Part shown: positions 14,273 to 23,037 of the stretch, piece after piece
Numbering within the stretch: position 1 is the first letter of the stretch
Layout: every line of letters begins with the position of its first letter
DNA from: Nonomuraea coxensis DSM 45129
GTDB lineage: Bacteria > Actinomycetota > Actinomycetes > Streptosporangiales > Streptosporangiaceae
DNA: 64,000 bases
Direction: 5' to 3'
Assembly (NCBI RefSeq): GCF_019397265.1
Contig: NZ_CP068985.1
Span: 3,080,501 to 3,144,500, forward strand
Notes under the pieces: generated by a model
Told to the model about the DNA's origin: nothing
What the model saw: the letters and a program-made list of their open reading frames with translations, nothing else
Databases searched by the model: none
Position numbers and translations under genes: made by a program

Positions 14273-17200
14273 GTGCCCAGGATCGAATCCACCGCCGCGC
14301 GACTCGCCAAGCTCGGTTTCGCCGACGGCGCCCGGGCCGCCCAGCTCGTCCGCCAGGCCGACCCCCGCCTCGACGACCTGCTGGAGTCGCTGGTCGACGT
14401 CGCCGACCCCGACCTCGCCCTCGTCTCCCTGACCCGGCTGGCCGAACGCGACCCCGCCGTGCTCGACGCCCTCCGCGACGACGACGGCCTGCGGGCGAGG
14501 CTGCTCGCCGTGCTCGGCGTCAGCGACGCCCTGGGCGAGCACCTCGTCCGCCATCCCGAGGACATCGCCCGCCTGGCCCGGCCCGACCAGGACGACTCCA
14601 GGGACGAGCTGCTGCGCGCGGTCGGGGCCGACCCCGCCGCGCCCGAGCCGGCGGCGGCGGGCGAGGACGTCCTGACGGCGCTCCGCGTGGCCTACCGGGG
14701 CCGGCTCATGCACCTGGCCGCCCGCGACCTCACCGGGCAGGCCACGCCGCAGGAGGTCATGGCCGAGCTGTCCGACCTGGCCGGGGCCGCGCTGGAGGCC
14801 GCGCTCGCCGTCGCCCGCACCGAGGTGGACGCCTCCGACGTGAGCCTCGCGGTCATCGGCATGGGCAAGTGCGGCGCCCGCGAGCTCAACTACATCAGCG
14901 ACGTGGACGTGGTCTTCGTCGCCGAGCCGCGCGAGGGCGCCGACGAGGCCAAGGCCCTGCGCACCGCCACCCGCCTGGCCCAGGCCATGATGCGGGCCTG
15001 CACCGCGACCACCCCCGAGGGCGCGCTGTGGGAGGTGGACGCGGGCCTGCGCCCCGAGGGCCGCTCCGGGCCGCTGGTGCGCACGCTCGCCAGCCACCTC
15101 GCCTACTACCGGCGCTGGGCCAAGACGTGGGAGTTCCAGGCGCTGCTCAAGGCCCGCCCGGTGGCGGGCGACCTCGCGCTGGGGGAGTCCTACGTCCAGG
15201 CCGTCAACGACCTGGTGTGGACGGCCGCGACCCGCGAGCACTTCGTCGAGGACGTGCAGGCCATGCGCCGCCGGGTCGAGGCGCACGTGCGCGCCGAGGG
15301 CGAGCGCCAGCTCAAGCTGGGCCCCGGCGGGCTGCGCGACATCGAGTTCGCGGTGCAGCTCCTCCAGCTCGTGCACGGGCGGCTCGACCCGCTGCTGCGC
15401 CGCCGGGCCACGCTGCCCGCGCTGGCCGCCCTGGCCCGCGGCGGCTACGTCGGCCGCGACGACGCCCGGGGGCTGGCCGAGGCGTACGCGTTCCTGCGCA
15501 GGGTCGAGCACCTGCTCCAGCTCCACCGGCTGCGCCGCACCCACGTCGTCCCCACCGCGGAGGCCGATCTGCGCAGGCTCGGCCGCGCGCTCGGCATGCA
15601 GGCCGACCCGGTGGGGGAGTTCACCGCCCGGTGGCGGCGGCACGCCAGGGAGGCGCGGCGGCTGCACGAGAAACTGTTCTACCGGCCGCTGCTGCAGGCG
15701 GTGTCGCGGTTGCAGGAGTCGGAGGCGCGGCTGTCCACGGCCGCCGCGGCCGACCGCCTGGAGGCGCTCGGCTACCTCGACCCCAACGGCGCGCTGCGCC
15801 ACCTGGCCGCGCTCACCTCGGGCGTGTCGCGGCGGGCCGCGATCCAGCGCACGCTGCTGCCGGTCATGCTCGGCTGGTTCGCCGACACCCCCGACCCCGA
15901 CGCGGCCCTGCTCGGCTTCCGTCAGGTCAGCGACAAGCTCGGCGCCACGCCGTGGTACCTCCGGCTGCTGCGCGACGAGACCGCCGTGGCCGCGCGGATG
16001 GCCAAGGTGCTCGGCACCAGCCGCTACGCCACCGGCCTGCTCATGCACGCCCCCGAGGCGGTCGCCATGCTCGGCTCCGACGAGGAGCTCGCCGTACGCT
16101 CCCCGGAGTCGCTGGCCGGCGAGGCGGCGGCGGCGAGCTCCCGCCACGTCGCCGACGGCGACCCGGAGACCGCGGTGGCCGCCGTGCGGGCGCTGCGCCG
16201 CAGGGAGCTGTTCCGCACCGCCGTGGCCGACCTCTCCGGCCTGATCGACATCGAGACCGTGGGCTGCGCGCTGTCGGCGCTCAACGACGTGACCCTCCAG
16301 GCCGCCCTCGACGCCGCGCTGCGCAAGGCCGGCGACGTCACCTCGTTCGCGGTCATCGCCATGGGCCGGCTGGGCGGCATGGAGTGCTCCTACGCCAGCG
16401 ACGCCGACGTCATGTTCGTCCACCAGCCGCGTCCCGGCGTGGCCGAGCGCGAGGCCACCGACGCCGCCTTCGCGGTCGCCAACGAGCTGCGCAGGCTGCT
16501 GTCGCTGCCCGCGCCCGACCCGCCCCTGCTCGTCGACCCCGACCTGCGTCCGGAGGGCCGCCAGGGGCCGCTGGTGCGCACGCTCGCCTCCTACCGGGCC
16601 TACTACGCGCGCTGGTCGTCGCCGTGGGAGTCCCAGGCGCTGCTGCGGGCCAGGTTCTCGGCCGGCGACGCGGAGCTGGGGGCGGCGTTCACCGCCATGG
16701 CGGACGAGCTGCGCTACCCGAGGGGCGGCCTGCCCGACGACGCCGTACGCGAGATCCGGCGGCTGAAGGCCCGCATGGAGGCCGAGCGGCTGCCGCGCGG
16801 CGCCGATCCGGCCCTGCACACCAAGCTCGGGCCCGGCGGGCTCTCCGACGTCGAGTGGGTGGCCCAGCTCCTGCAGCTCAGGCACGCGGGAACGCTCCCG
16901 TCGCTGCGCACCACCCGCACGCTCGACGCGCTGCGCGCCGCCGTCGCCGAGGACCTGCTCGCCCCCGCCGACGAGGCCGTGCTGGCCGAGGCGTGGCGCT
17001 TCGTCTCCCGCGTACGCGACGCGCTCATGCTGGTCAAGGGCCGCCCCGGCGACAGCGTGCCGCGCGACGCGGGCGAGCGCCGGCTCATCGCCCAGACCCT
17101 CGGCTACCCGCCCGACGGCTCCGAGGACTTCCTCGACGACTACCGCCGCGTCACCCGCCGCGCCCGGAAGGTGGTGGAACGCGTCTTCTACGAGGGTTGA
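14273..17200 (+). CDS. glnE: Bifunctional glutamine synthetase adenylyltransferase/deadenylyltransferase
   Basis: Covalently regulates glutamine synthetase by adding AMP to, or removing it from, its adenylylation tyrosine. The 975-residue length is typical. Two nucleotidyltransferase domains are visible: GMGKCGARELNYISDVDVVF near residue 195 and MGRLGGMECSYASDADVMF near 695, each with the G-G...D-x-D pattern; each is followed by a helical domain with LGPGGLRDIEF / LGPGGLSDVEW. The amino half is the deadenylylase and the carboxy half the adenylylase in characterised homologues. The GTG start is set by homologue length; the GGAG upstream is close. The target GlnA is encoded at 26499-27923. Confidence 0.95.
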   Translation: MPRIESTAARLAKLGFADGARAAQLVRQADPRLDDLLESLVDVADPDLALVSLTRLAERDPAVLDALRDDDGLRARLLAVLGVSDALGEHLVRHPEDIARLARPDQDDSRDELLRAVGADPAAPEPAAAGEDVLTALRVAYRGRLMHLAARDLTGQATPQEVMAELSDLAGAALEAALAVARTEVDASDVSLAVIGMGKCGARELNYISDVDVVFVAEPREGADEAKALRTATRLAQAMMRACTATTPEGALWEVDAGLRPEGRSGPLVRTLASHLAYYRRWAKTWEFQALLKARPVAGDLALGESYVQAVNDLVWTAATREHFVEDVQAMRRRVEAHVRAEGERQLKLGPGGLRDIEFAVQLLQLVHGRLDPLLRRRATLPALAALARGGYVGRDDARGLAEAYAFLRRVEHLLQLHRLRRTHVVPTAEADLRRLGRALGMQADPVGEFTARWRRHAREARRLHEKLFYRPLLQAVSRLQESEARLSTAAAADRLEALGYLDPNGALRHLAALTSGVSRRAAIQRTLLPVMLGWFADTPDPDAALLGFRQVSDKLGATPWYLRLLRDETAVAARMAKVLGTSRYATGLLMHAPEAVAMLGSDEELAVRSPESLAGEAAAASSRHVADGDPETAVAAVRALRRRELFRTAVADLSGLIDIETVGCALSALNDVTLQAALDAALRKAGDVTSFAVIAMGRLGGMECSYASDADVMFVHQPRPGVAEREATDAAFAVANELRRLLSLPAPDPPLLVDPDLRPEGRQGPLVRTLASYRAYYARWSSPWESQALLRARFSAGDAELGAAFTAMADELRYPRGGLPDDAVREIRRLKARMEAERLPRGADPALHTKLGPGGLSDVEWVAQLLQLRHAGTLPSLRTTRTLDALRAAVAEDLLAPADEAVLAEAWRFVSRVRDALMLVKGRPGDSVPRDAGERRLIAQTLGYPPDGSEDFLDDYRRVTRRARKVVERVFYEG

Positions 17201-17232
17201 TGGGCGTCGCCCGGCGGGTGTATCAAGGCGCG

Positions 17233-18264
17233 ATGTTATCCGTCTACGTGGATCTCGCCCTCGGCCTGGCCGTGTCGTTCCTGCTGCTGTCGCTCCTGGT
17301 GAGCGGCCTCAACGAGGCGGTCGTGCGGCTGCTGTCCATCCGCAGCAAGTTCCTGTGGGCCTACCTCAGGGACACGCTGGACGGCGCCGACCTGAACGGG
17401 TCCTGGCTGCCCGCCCGCGTACGCGACGTCTTCACCCGGCTGCCGTTCCTGCGTGACCCGCGGCCCCGCTACAGCGACCTGCCCGCCCCGCCCGAGGCCG
17501 GCGTGGTGCCCGACCCCCGGGCCAAGGCCGACGACGCCGTGATCAAGCTGCTCTACGAGCGGGTCCGCGAGATCGACCATGCCAAGCGCGGGCGCACCAG
17601 CATCGCCGACATCCCGCCCGGCCGCTTCTCGGTCGCGGTCATGGAGCTGGCGACGAGCGAGGACGGCGACGTGGAGCGCTTCCTCGCCAAGCTCAAGGCC
17701 GCCGACAGCCCGCTGTACGGCCACCTGAAGGGCGTCTGGGAGACCGCCCAGCGCGACCTCGGCCGCTTCCGGCAGGGCGTCGAGACCTGGTTCGACGGGG
17801 AGATGCAGCGGCTGTCGCTGCTCTACAAGCGCTACGTCAAATGGGTGCTCGCCGTGCTGAGCCTGCTGGTGACGCTGGTGTTCACCATGGACGGGCTGGA
17901 GTACGCCAAGACGCTGCTGCGCGACAACGCCTTCCGCGCCTCGGTGACCGCCGTGTCCGAGGCCGGGCCCGACGCGTACAGCGAGCTGAAGGCCCAGTGC
18001 GCCGGTGCGGACCCCGTGCACTGCGTCACCGAGACGATGAGCCGGCCTGCCCTGGTGCGGATGCTCGGCCAGGCGCTGGTCAGCGTGTCGTTCCCGGAGC
18101 AGGGCGGGCCGAGCGTCGAGTGGAACGGCTCCAGCTGGTGGAACCGCCTGATGACGCCCAGCCACTGGCCGGGCTTCCTGCTGACGTACGTGGCGCTGCT
18201 GTTCGGGGCGCCCTTCTGGTGGGATGTCCTGCGCCGCGTGACGGGGATCAGGTCCCGGCGCTGA
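17233..18264 (+). CDS. Conserved membrane protein of unknown function
   Basis: Protein of 343 residues with a hydrophobic amino-terminal helix (VDLALGLAVSFLLLSLLVSG), a charged cytoplasmic stretch, a helix near 205-225 (WVLAVLSLLVTLVF) and a carboxy-terminal helix (FLLTYVALLFGAPFWWDVL) followed by a basic tail. This resembles a family of actinobacterial and cyanobacterial proteins without assigned role. Codon 2 is TTA, the rare leucine codon read by bldA-type tRNA. An in-frame ATG at 17200 that overlaps the glnE stop codon would give 11 more residues and coupling; ATG 17233 has AAGG at four bases. Confidence 0.75.
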   Translation: MLSVYVDLALGLAVSFLLLSLLVSGLNEAVVRLLSIRSKFLWAYLRDTLDGADLNGSWLPARVRDVFTRLPFLRDPRPRYSDLPAPPEAGVVPDPRAKADDAVIKLLYERVREIDHAKRGRTSIADIPPGRFSVAVMELATSEDGDVERFLAKLKAADSPLYGHLKGVWETAQRDLGRFRQGVETWFDGEMQRLSLLYKRYVKWVLAVLSLLVTLVFTMDGLEYAKTLLRDNAFRASVTAVSEAGPDAYSELKAQCAGADPVHCVTETMSRPALVRMLGQALVSVSFPEQGGPSVEWNGSSWWNRLMTPSHWPGFLLTYVALLFGAPFWWDVLRRVTGIRSRR

Positions 18265-18269
18265 GGGCC

Positions 18270-18275
18270 TATCGT
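18270..18275 (+). promoter_or_regulatory. -10 element of the GNAT gene
   Basis: TATCGT seven bases before the ATG at 18283, without a Shine-Dalgarno sequence. Confidence 0.4.
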
Positions 18276-18282
18276 TGCTCGG

Positions 18283-18816
18283 ATGAGGACAGAACGGTTG
18301 ATCATGCGCAGATGGCGCGAGGAGGACCGCGAGCCCTTCGCGGCCATGAACGCCGACCCCGCCGTCATGGAGCACTACCCCGCGCCGCTCACGCGCGAGC
18401 AGAGCGACATCATGGTGGACCGCATCGAGCGGCAGTTCGACGAGCGCGGCTACAGCCTGTGGGCGCTGGAGGTCATCGGCACCGGCGAGTTCATCGGCTT
18501 CACCGGGCTGGCCTGGCAGACCTTCGACGCTCCCTTCCTGCCCGCCGCCGAGATCGGCTGGCGGCTGGCCCGCCCCGCCTGGGGGCACGGCTACGCCACG
18601 GAGGCCGCCAGGCGGGCGCTCAGGTACGCCTTCGAGGAGGCCGGCCTGACGGAGGTCATCTCCATGACGGCCACCACCAACCTGCGTTCGCAGGCCGTCA
18701 TGCGGCGCCTCGGCATGACCAGGGACCCGGCCGAGGACTTCGACCACCCGTCCGTGCCGGAGCACAGCCCGCTGCGCCGGCACGTCCTCTACCGGCTCAG
18801 GGCCGGCAGCCCCTGA
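18283..18816 (+). CDS. GNAT family N-acetyltransferase (RimJ/RimL type)
   Basis: Acetyl-CoA-dependent acyltransferase of 177 residues. The start MRTERLIMRRWREEDREPF is typical of the RimJ/RimL group that acetylates protein amino-termini or small amines. The acetyl-CoA loop appears as RPAWGHGYATEAARRAL near 92-108, followed by the NLRSQAVMRRLGM helix. Acceptor unknown. It ends with a 20-base overlap into the TetR gene on the other strand. Confidence 0.87.
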   Translation: MRTERLIMRRWREEDREPFAAMNADPAVMEHYPAPLTREQSDIMVDRIERQFDERGYSLWALEVIGTGEFIGFTGLAWQTFDAPFLPAAEIGWRLARPAWGHGYATEAARRALRYAFEEAGLTEVISMTATTNLRSQAVMRRLGMTRDPAEDFDHPSVPEHSPLRRHVLYRLRAGSP

Positions 18817-19345
18817 AGATGATCTCCAGTGTGCGGTCCTGCAGCTCCGGCGTCCAGCCGGCCAGCAGGGCCGCCTGCGAGGCGGCCGCCAGCAGGGCGG
18901 TGACCTCCTCCAGCCGTACGTCCTCGCGGACCGCGCCGGCCTCCTGAGCGCGGCGCAGCAGCGTGCCCAGGGGCTCGTCCAGCGCCCGGAGCGCGCCGCC
19001 GAGCCGCAGGTCCGCCCCGCCGCCCGTGAGCAGCTCGGCCACCGTCCTGCGGGCCGCCGCCGCCTCCACGACACGGGTGAAGAACGCGAACAGCGCCGTC
19101 TCCGGGTCGCCACTCGCCGCCAGCTCGCCGGCCTCGGACACCAGCCGGGCGAGCAGTGCCTTGAGTATGGCGGCGATCAGGTCGTCCTTGGCCGGGAAGT
19201 GCCGGAACACCGTGCCGATCGCCACCCCTGCGCGGGCCGCCACCTCCTCCGTGGACGCCGACGCGCCACGCTCGGCGAAGACCTCCTCGGCGGCGGCCAG
19301 GATGCGCTCGCGGTTGCGCCGGGCGTCGGCACGCAACTGGGCCAC
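18797..19345 (-). CDS. TetR family transcriptional regulator
   Basis: Repressor of 182 residues with the amino-terminal HTH (RERILAAAEEVFAERGASAS, then TEEVAARAGVAIGTVFRHF) and a helical ligand domain. The GTG at 19345 is preceded by GGGAGGA at five bases and is preferred; a GTG at 19384 lies inside the operator and lacks a ribosome site. It is divergent from a SnoaL-like gene, and the spacer holds an array of TGAGT/ACTCA half-sites, so it probably controls both genes. Confidence 0.87.
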   Translation of the reverse strand: MAQLRADARRNRERILAAAEEVFAERGASASTEEVAARAGVAIGTVFRHFPAKDDLIAAILKALLARLVSEAGELAASGDPETALFAFFTRVVEAAAARRTVAELLTGGGADLRLGGALRALDEPLGTLLRRAQEAGAVREDVRLEEVTALLAAASQAALLAGWTPELQDRTLEIIFRGCRP

Positions 19346-19373
19346 CGGCGTCCTCCCTCTCTCGTTGACAACC

Positions 19374-19418
19374 TGAGTCGGCACTCATTATCGTCACTCA
19401 ACATGAGTGCGTACTCAT
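19374..19418. promoter_or_regulatory. Operator array of TGAGT/ACTCA half-sites
   Basis: Five half-sites in 44 bases: TGAGT-CGGC-ACTCA at 19374-19387, ACTCA at 19396-19400, and TGAGT-GCGT-ACTCA at 19404-19417. The two four-base-spaced palindromes are 30 bases apart, about three helical turns. It lies between the divergent TetR and SnoaL-like genes. Confidence 0.6.
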
Positions 19419-19439
19419 CTTAGATGCCGAGGAGGCGCC

Positions 19440-19892
19440 ATGGGCGCACGCGAGGTGTTCGACCGGCTGCGTGGCTACCTGAGCGGCGAGCACGACGACG
19501 AGGAGCTCTGGGCCGAGGACGTCGTCGTGGAGACGCCGTTCGCCGCCCCCGGCCGGCCGCGCAAGATCGAGGGGCGGGCGGCGTTCCTCGACCATGCCCG
19601 CGCCGGACGGGCCGCGCTGCCGTTCCGGCTGGAGATGAGCGCGGTCACCGTCCACGAGACCGCCGACCCCGACGTCGTCATCGTCGAGTACGAGCTCGGC
19701 GCCGCCCTCCCGGGGACCGGCGAGCGGTGCTCGGCCTCCTTCGCCGGCGTGCTCAGGGCGCGTGACGGGCAGGTCGCGCACTGGCGGGAGTACCAGGACA
19801 CGCTGCGCGTCGCCGCCGCCACCGGCCGCCTCCCGCACCTCCTCGCCGCCCTCGGGCAGGGCTCGCCGGACGTTCAGGACGCCATGGCGTAG
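19440..19892 (+). CDS. SnoaL-like / NTF2-fold protein
   Basis: Small protein of 150 residues with the cone-shaped NTF2-like pattern: an initial helix pair (REVFDRLRGYLSG), WAEDVVVETPFAAPG, a central RFRLEM-type strand and a final ARDGQVAHWREYQDTLRV strand. The ketosteroid-isomerase-like group includes isomerases, cyclases and many of unknown role; no catalytic residue can be fixed. GAGGAGG sits five bases before the ATG. It is divergent from the TetR gene and probably under its control. Confidence 0.8.
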   Translation: MGAREVFDRLRGYLSGEHDDEELWAEDVVVETPFAAPGRPRKIEGRAAFLDHARAGRAALPFRLEMSAVTVHETADPDVVIVEYELGAALPGTGERCSASFAGVLRARDGQVAHWREYQDTLRVAAATGRLPHLLAALGQGSPDVQDAMA

Positions 19893-20734
19893 AGCACCTC
19901 GCGCAGGGCGGGCTCCCGCCCGCGCAGCCACACCAGCCGCAACGCCAGCGTGAACGGCGGACCGGCGCCGGCGGCCGGCGGGCCCAGGGGCACCAGCGTG
20001 CCGGCGGTCAGATCGGCGTCCACGGCGAAGTCCGGCAGCAGCGCGCTGCCGAGTCCCTGCCTGGCCCACTCGCGGGCGGTCGCGATGCTGGTCAGCTCCC
20101 TGCGCGGCACGAGATCCGCGCCCGGCAGCCGGTCGGCGGCCAGCCGGATCGTGCAGCCGCGCGGGCTGACCAGCAGCGGCTCGGTGTCACCGCCGGGCGC
20201 CGCGACGAGCGACAGCCGCACCTCGCCCACGTCCAGGAAGTCGAGCCCGTCCGGCGGGTCGAAGCCGAGCCCGCCCACCCGGTGTCCCGTGTCCAGCAGC
20301 AGCGCCGCGTCCAGCCGCCCGTCGGCCACCCCGGCGAGCAGGTCGCGCCGGGGCAGGGCGCGTACGTCGACGTCCAGGTCGGGACGGCGCTCGGCCAGCC
20401 GGCGGATCACCGCGGGCAGCCGGGCCGCCGCCACCATCTCCAGCGCGCCGAGCTGGACCCGGCGCCGTCCGCCGGTCACCGCCCGGCGCACCTCCTCGGC
20501 GTGGTCCAGCAACGCCGGCGCCCGCGCCAGCAGCGTCGCGCCCGGCTCCGTCAGCCGCATCCCCCGGGACGTCCGCTCGAAGAGCGTCACGCCGAGGCTC
20601 CGCTCCAGCCGGCGCACCTGCTCCGACACGGACGCCGGGGCCAGGCCGAGGGCGTGGGCGGCCTCGGTGACCGTCCCCGCGCCCGCCACCGCCACAAACC
20701 CGCGCAACTGCCGTAAATCCATGCCGGCCAGCAT
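19874..20734 (-). CDS. LysR family transcriptional regulator
   Basis: Regulator of 286 residues with an amino-terminal winged HTH (LRQLRGFVAVAGAGTVTEAA, LGLAPASVSEQVRRLE) and a substrate-binding-protein-like effector domain. Starts at ATG 20734 with GGGAG six bases upstream; ATG 20722 is an alternative. Codon 7 is TTA, a rare codon in this DNA. It is divergent from an MFS exporter 72 bases away and is the likely activator or repressor of that gene. Its 3' end overlaps the SnoaL-like gene by 19 bases. Confidence 0.87.
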   Translation of the reverse strand: MLAGMDLRQLRGFVAVAGAGTVTEAAHALGLAPASVSEQVRRLERSLGVTLFERTSRGMRLTEPGATLLARAPALLDHAEEVRRAVTGGRRRVQLGALEMVAAARLPAVIRRLAERRPDLDVDVRALPRRDLLAGVADGRLDAALLLDTGHRVGGLGFDPPDGLDFLDVGEVRLSLVAAPGGDTEPLLVSPRGCTIRLAADRLPGADLVPRRELTSIATAREWARQGLGSALLPDFAVDADLTAGTLVPLGPPAAGAGPPFTLALRLVWLRGREPALREVLYAMAS

Positions 20735-20781
20735 ACGGTTCTCCCGAACGCTCCCTCAGGACGTCCCTGTTGAGCGGGACA

Positions 20782-20795
20782 TGCGGGTTTCCGCA
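20782..20795. promoter_or_regulatory. Candidate LysR site in the divergent spacer
   Basis: TGCGG-GTTT-CCGCA inverted repeat between the LysR and MFS genes, 12 bases before the MFS start codon. Confidence 0.35.
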
Positions 20796-20806
20796 GGCTG
20801 GGCGGC

Positions 20807-22057
20807 ATGCGTATGTTCGGCTTCTCCCTCGCGTACTTCCTGGTGATGCTCGACACCACGGTGCTCACCGTCGCCCTGCCCGGCCTGCGGGACTCGCTCG
20901 GCGGCTCGCCGGCCGGCCAGCAGTGGGCCGTGAACGCGTACACCGTCGCCTTCGCCGCCGCCCTCCTCACCGGTGGCTCCGTGGCCGACAGGTACGGCGC
21001 GGCCCGCGTGTTCAAGCTCGGCGTGGCCGCGTTCGGCGGGCTCTCGCTGCTGTGCGCCGCGGCGCCGCACCTCGATGTGCTGATCGCGGCGCGGGCGCTG
21101 CTCGGCGTGGCCGCCGCGCTCTGCACGGGCGGCTCGTTCGGGCTGCTGGCCGAGATGTACTCCGAGCCCGCCGCCCGCGCCCGCGCGACCGGCGTGTGGG
21201 CCGCGCTCACCGGCACCGCACTGGCCGCCGGGCCGCTGCTCGGCGGCCTGCTCGTGGACCTGTACGGCTGGCGCGCCGTCTTCCTCGTCAACCTGCCGCT
21301 CGCCGCCGTCAGCCTGCTGGCCGTCCGCCCGGTGACCTCCCCGCGCGGCGTACGCGGCATCGACTGGCGGGTGCAGGCCCTGGCGGGCGCGTTCCTGGGG
21401 CTGCTGGCCGAGGCCGTGATCGACGCCTCGCCCGTCGCGGGCGCCCTCGCGGTGGCCGCGCTCGCGGCGCTCGTGGCCGCCGAACGCCGCAGCCCCGACC
21501 CGGCCCTGCCCGGCGGCCTGCTCGCCGCCACCTGGCCCGAGCTGCTGGCGGGCGTGGTCGCGAACTTCGCCTTCTCCGGGGCACTGTTCGTCCTCACCCT
21601 GATGTTCCAGGACGTCCGCCACCTCACCCCCATGGCGGCCGGGCTGGCCTTCCTGCCACTCACGCTCCCCATGGCCGTGAACCCGCTGCTCACCGGCCGC
21701 CTCGTCGCCCGCCACGGGCCGCGCCCGCCCATCCTCGCCGGCCTCGCCCTCGTCGCGGCCGGGCTGGGCGGGCTGGCCCTGACCGAGGCCGTCGCGCCGT
21801 GGCTGGTGGTGACGGGCCTCGGACTGTCGTTCGTGCTGCCCGCGCTCATGGCGGGGATGGCCGGCCGGGCCCCGGCGGGCACGGTGGGCACGGCGGGCGG
21901 CGTGCTCAACGCCTTCCGCCAGGCCGGGGCCACGCTCGGCGTCGCCGTCATGGGCGTGATCGGCCGTCCGCTGCTGGCCGCCGCCGTCCTCACCGCACTC
22001 ACCTGCGCCTGCTACGGCCTGGCTGCCGCCCGCGCCCGGCGGGTCCGGGTATCGTGA
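20807..22057 (+). CDS. MFS exporter, EmrB/QacA (DHA2) type
   Basis: Membrane exporter of 416 residues. The first helix carries MLDTTVLTVALPGL, the DHA2 signature (D-x-T-x-x-x-x-A-L-P), followed by GGSVADRYGAARVF after helix 2 and GPLLGGLLVDLYGWRAVFLVNLP. With about 12-14 helices it is shorter than usual for DHA2 (450-550). Likely drug or metabolite efflux driven by proton import. It is paired with a divergent LysR regulator, a common arrangement for inducible efflux. Confidence 0.87.
   Translation: MRMFGFSLAYFLVMLDTTVLTVALPGLRDSLGGSPAGQQWAVNAYTVAFAAALLTGGSVADRYGAARVFKLGVAAFGGLSLLCAAAPHLDVLIAARALLGVAAALCTGGSFGLLAEMYSEPAARARATGVWAALTGTALAAGPLLGGLLVDLYGWRAVFLVNLPLAAVSLLAVRPVTSPRGVRGIDWRVQALAGAFLGLLAEAVIDASPVAGALAVAALAALVAAERRSPDPALPGGLLAATWPELLAGVVANFAFSGALFVLTLMFQDVRHLTPMAAGLAFLPLTLPMAVNPLLTGRLVARHGPRPPILAGLALVAAGLGGLALTEAVAPWLVVTGLGLSFVLPALMAGMAGRAPAGTVGTAGGVLNAFRQAGATLGVAVMGVIGRPLLAAAVLTALTCACYGLAAARARRVRVS
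22050..22055 (+). promoter_or_regulatory. -10 element of the B3/B4 protein gene
   Basis: TATCGT eight bases before the GTG at 22064. It overlaps the last codons of the MFS gene, so the downstream gene can be transcribed separately. Confidence 0.35.
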
Positions 22058-22063
22058 ACGGTT

Positions 22064-22765
22064 GTGCGTTTCCAGCATTCCGCGGCCCTGTGGCGCGACT
22101 TCCCTGAGCTGGTGCCCGGCGTCCTCGCCGCGCGCGGCCTGCACGACGGCGTGTCCGTGGACGACCGGCTGGTCCCTTACACCGAGGCCGCCGCCAAGCG
22201 CCTGGCCACCGCCACGGAGAGCGAGCTGCCGGAGATCCGGGCCTGGCGGCGGGTGTTCACCCGGATGGGGCTCAAGCCCACCCAGTACAGATGCGCCTCG
22301 GAGTCGCTGCTGCGCCGCTTCCGCAAGGAGGGCGCCCTGCCCCGCCTGCACCCCCTCATCGACCTGTGCAACGCGGTGTCCGTCGCCTACGCGATCCCGG
22401 TCGCCGTCTTCGACGTCTCCCGCGTCGCGGGCGACCTGGAGGTGAGGTACGCGACCGGAGAGGAGACGTACCTCACCTTCTCCGGCGACAGCGAGCACCC
22501 GGCGCCCGGCGAGGTCGTCTTCGCCGACGCCGAGGGCCGCGCCCACGCGCGCCGCTGGACGAACCGCCAGAGCGGCCTGTCCGCCGTCCGCCCGGACACG
22601 ACCGACGTCCTCATCGTCGCCGAGGCCCTGCACGAGACGGCCCGCGCCGACATCGAGTCCCTGACGGCCGCGCTCGCGGCCGACCTGACCACCCTCTGGC
22701 CCGCCGCCACCCCACGCCCGGCGATCCTCACCCCGGCCACCCCCCGCTTCGACACCACCGCCTGA
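22064..22765 (+). CDS. Free-standing B3/B4 tRNA-editing-like domain protein
   Basis: Protein of 233 residues equivalent to the B3/B4 domain of the phenylalanyl-tRNA synthetase beta chain, which hydrolyses misacylated tRNA. Supporting stretches are FTRMGLKPTQYRCASESLLR, LPRLHPLIDLCNAVSVAYAIP and the SGDSEHPAPGEVVFAD barrel. Stand-alone versions occur widely and may edit tRNA or free aminoacyl species in trans. The first 40 residues and the Pro-rich tail are less conserved. A GTG start with TATCGT eight bases upstream suggests a leaderless message. Confidence 0.82.
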   Translation: MRFQHSAALWRDFPELVPGVLAARGLHDGVSVDDRLVPYTEAAAKRLATATESELPEIRAWRRVFTRMGLKPTQYRCASESLLRRFRKEGALPRLHPLIDLCNAVSVAYAIPVAVFDVSRVAGDLEVRYATGEETYLTFSGDSEHPAPGEVVFADAEGRAHARRWTNRQSGLSAVRPDTTDVLIVAEALHETARADIESLTAALAADLTTLWPAATPRPAILTPATPRFDTTA

Positions 22766-23037
22766 CGCGCCCAGCAGTACTCGCCGCTGGTCAACAGCGG
22801 CACCTCGACGCTGAATGCGCGGCGCCACCGGGAACGGGCCGAAATGCGGATCATCTGATCTCGTCCGCAGAACACTCTGAGCTCGCTGCAGCTCCCACCC
22901 AATAGCGCCCTTTAAGTAACATATGCCGAAATAGCACGAAATTCGTCGCAGTTCGCCGCACCTTCGGGTCCTGCCCTTTCGTGTCACGCAGGATTGCCGG
23001 AAGATGTAGAAAGGAATTCATACAGAAGGGATTCCTG

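Noticed and set aside
14246-16885. 879-residue minus-strand frame opposite glnE
   Set aside because: Composition rich in Gly, Gln, Arg and His with no domain; glnE on the other strand is certain.
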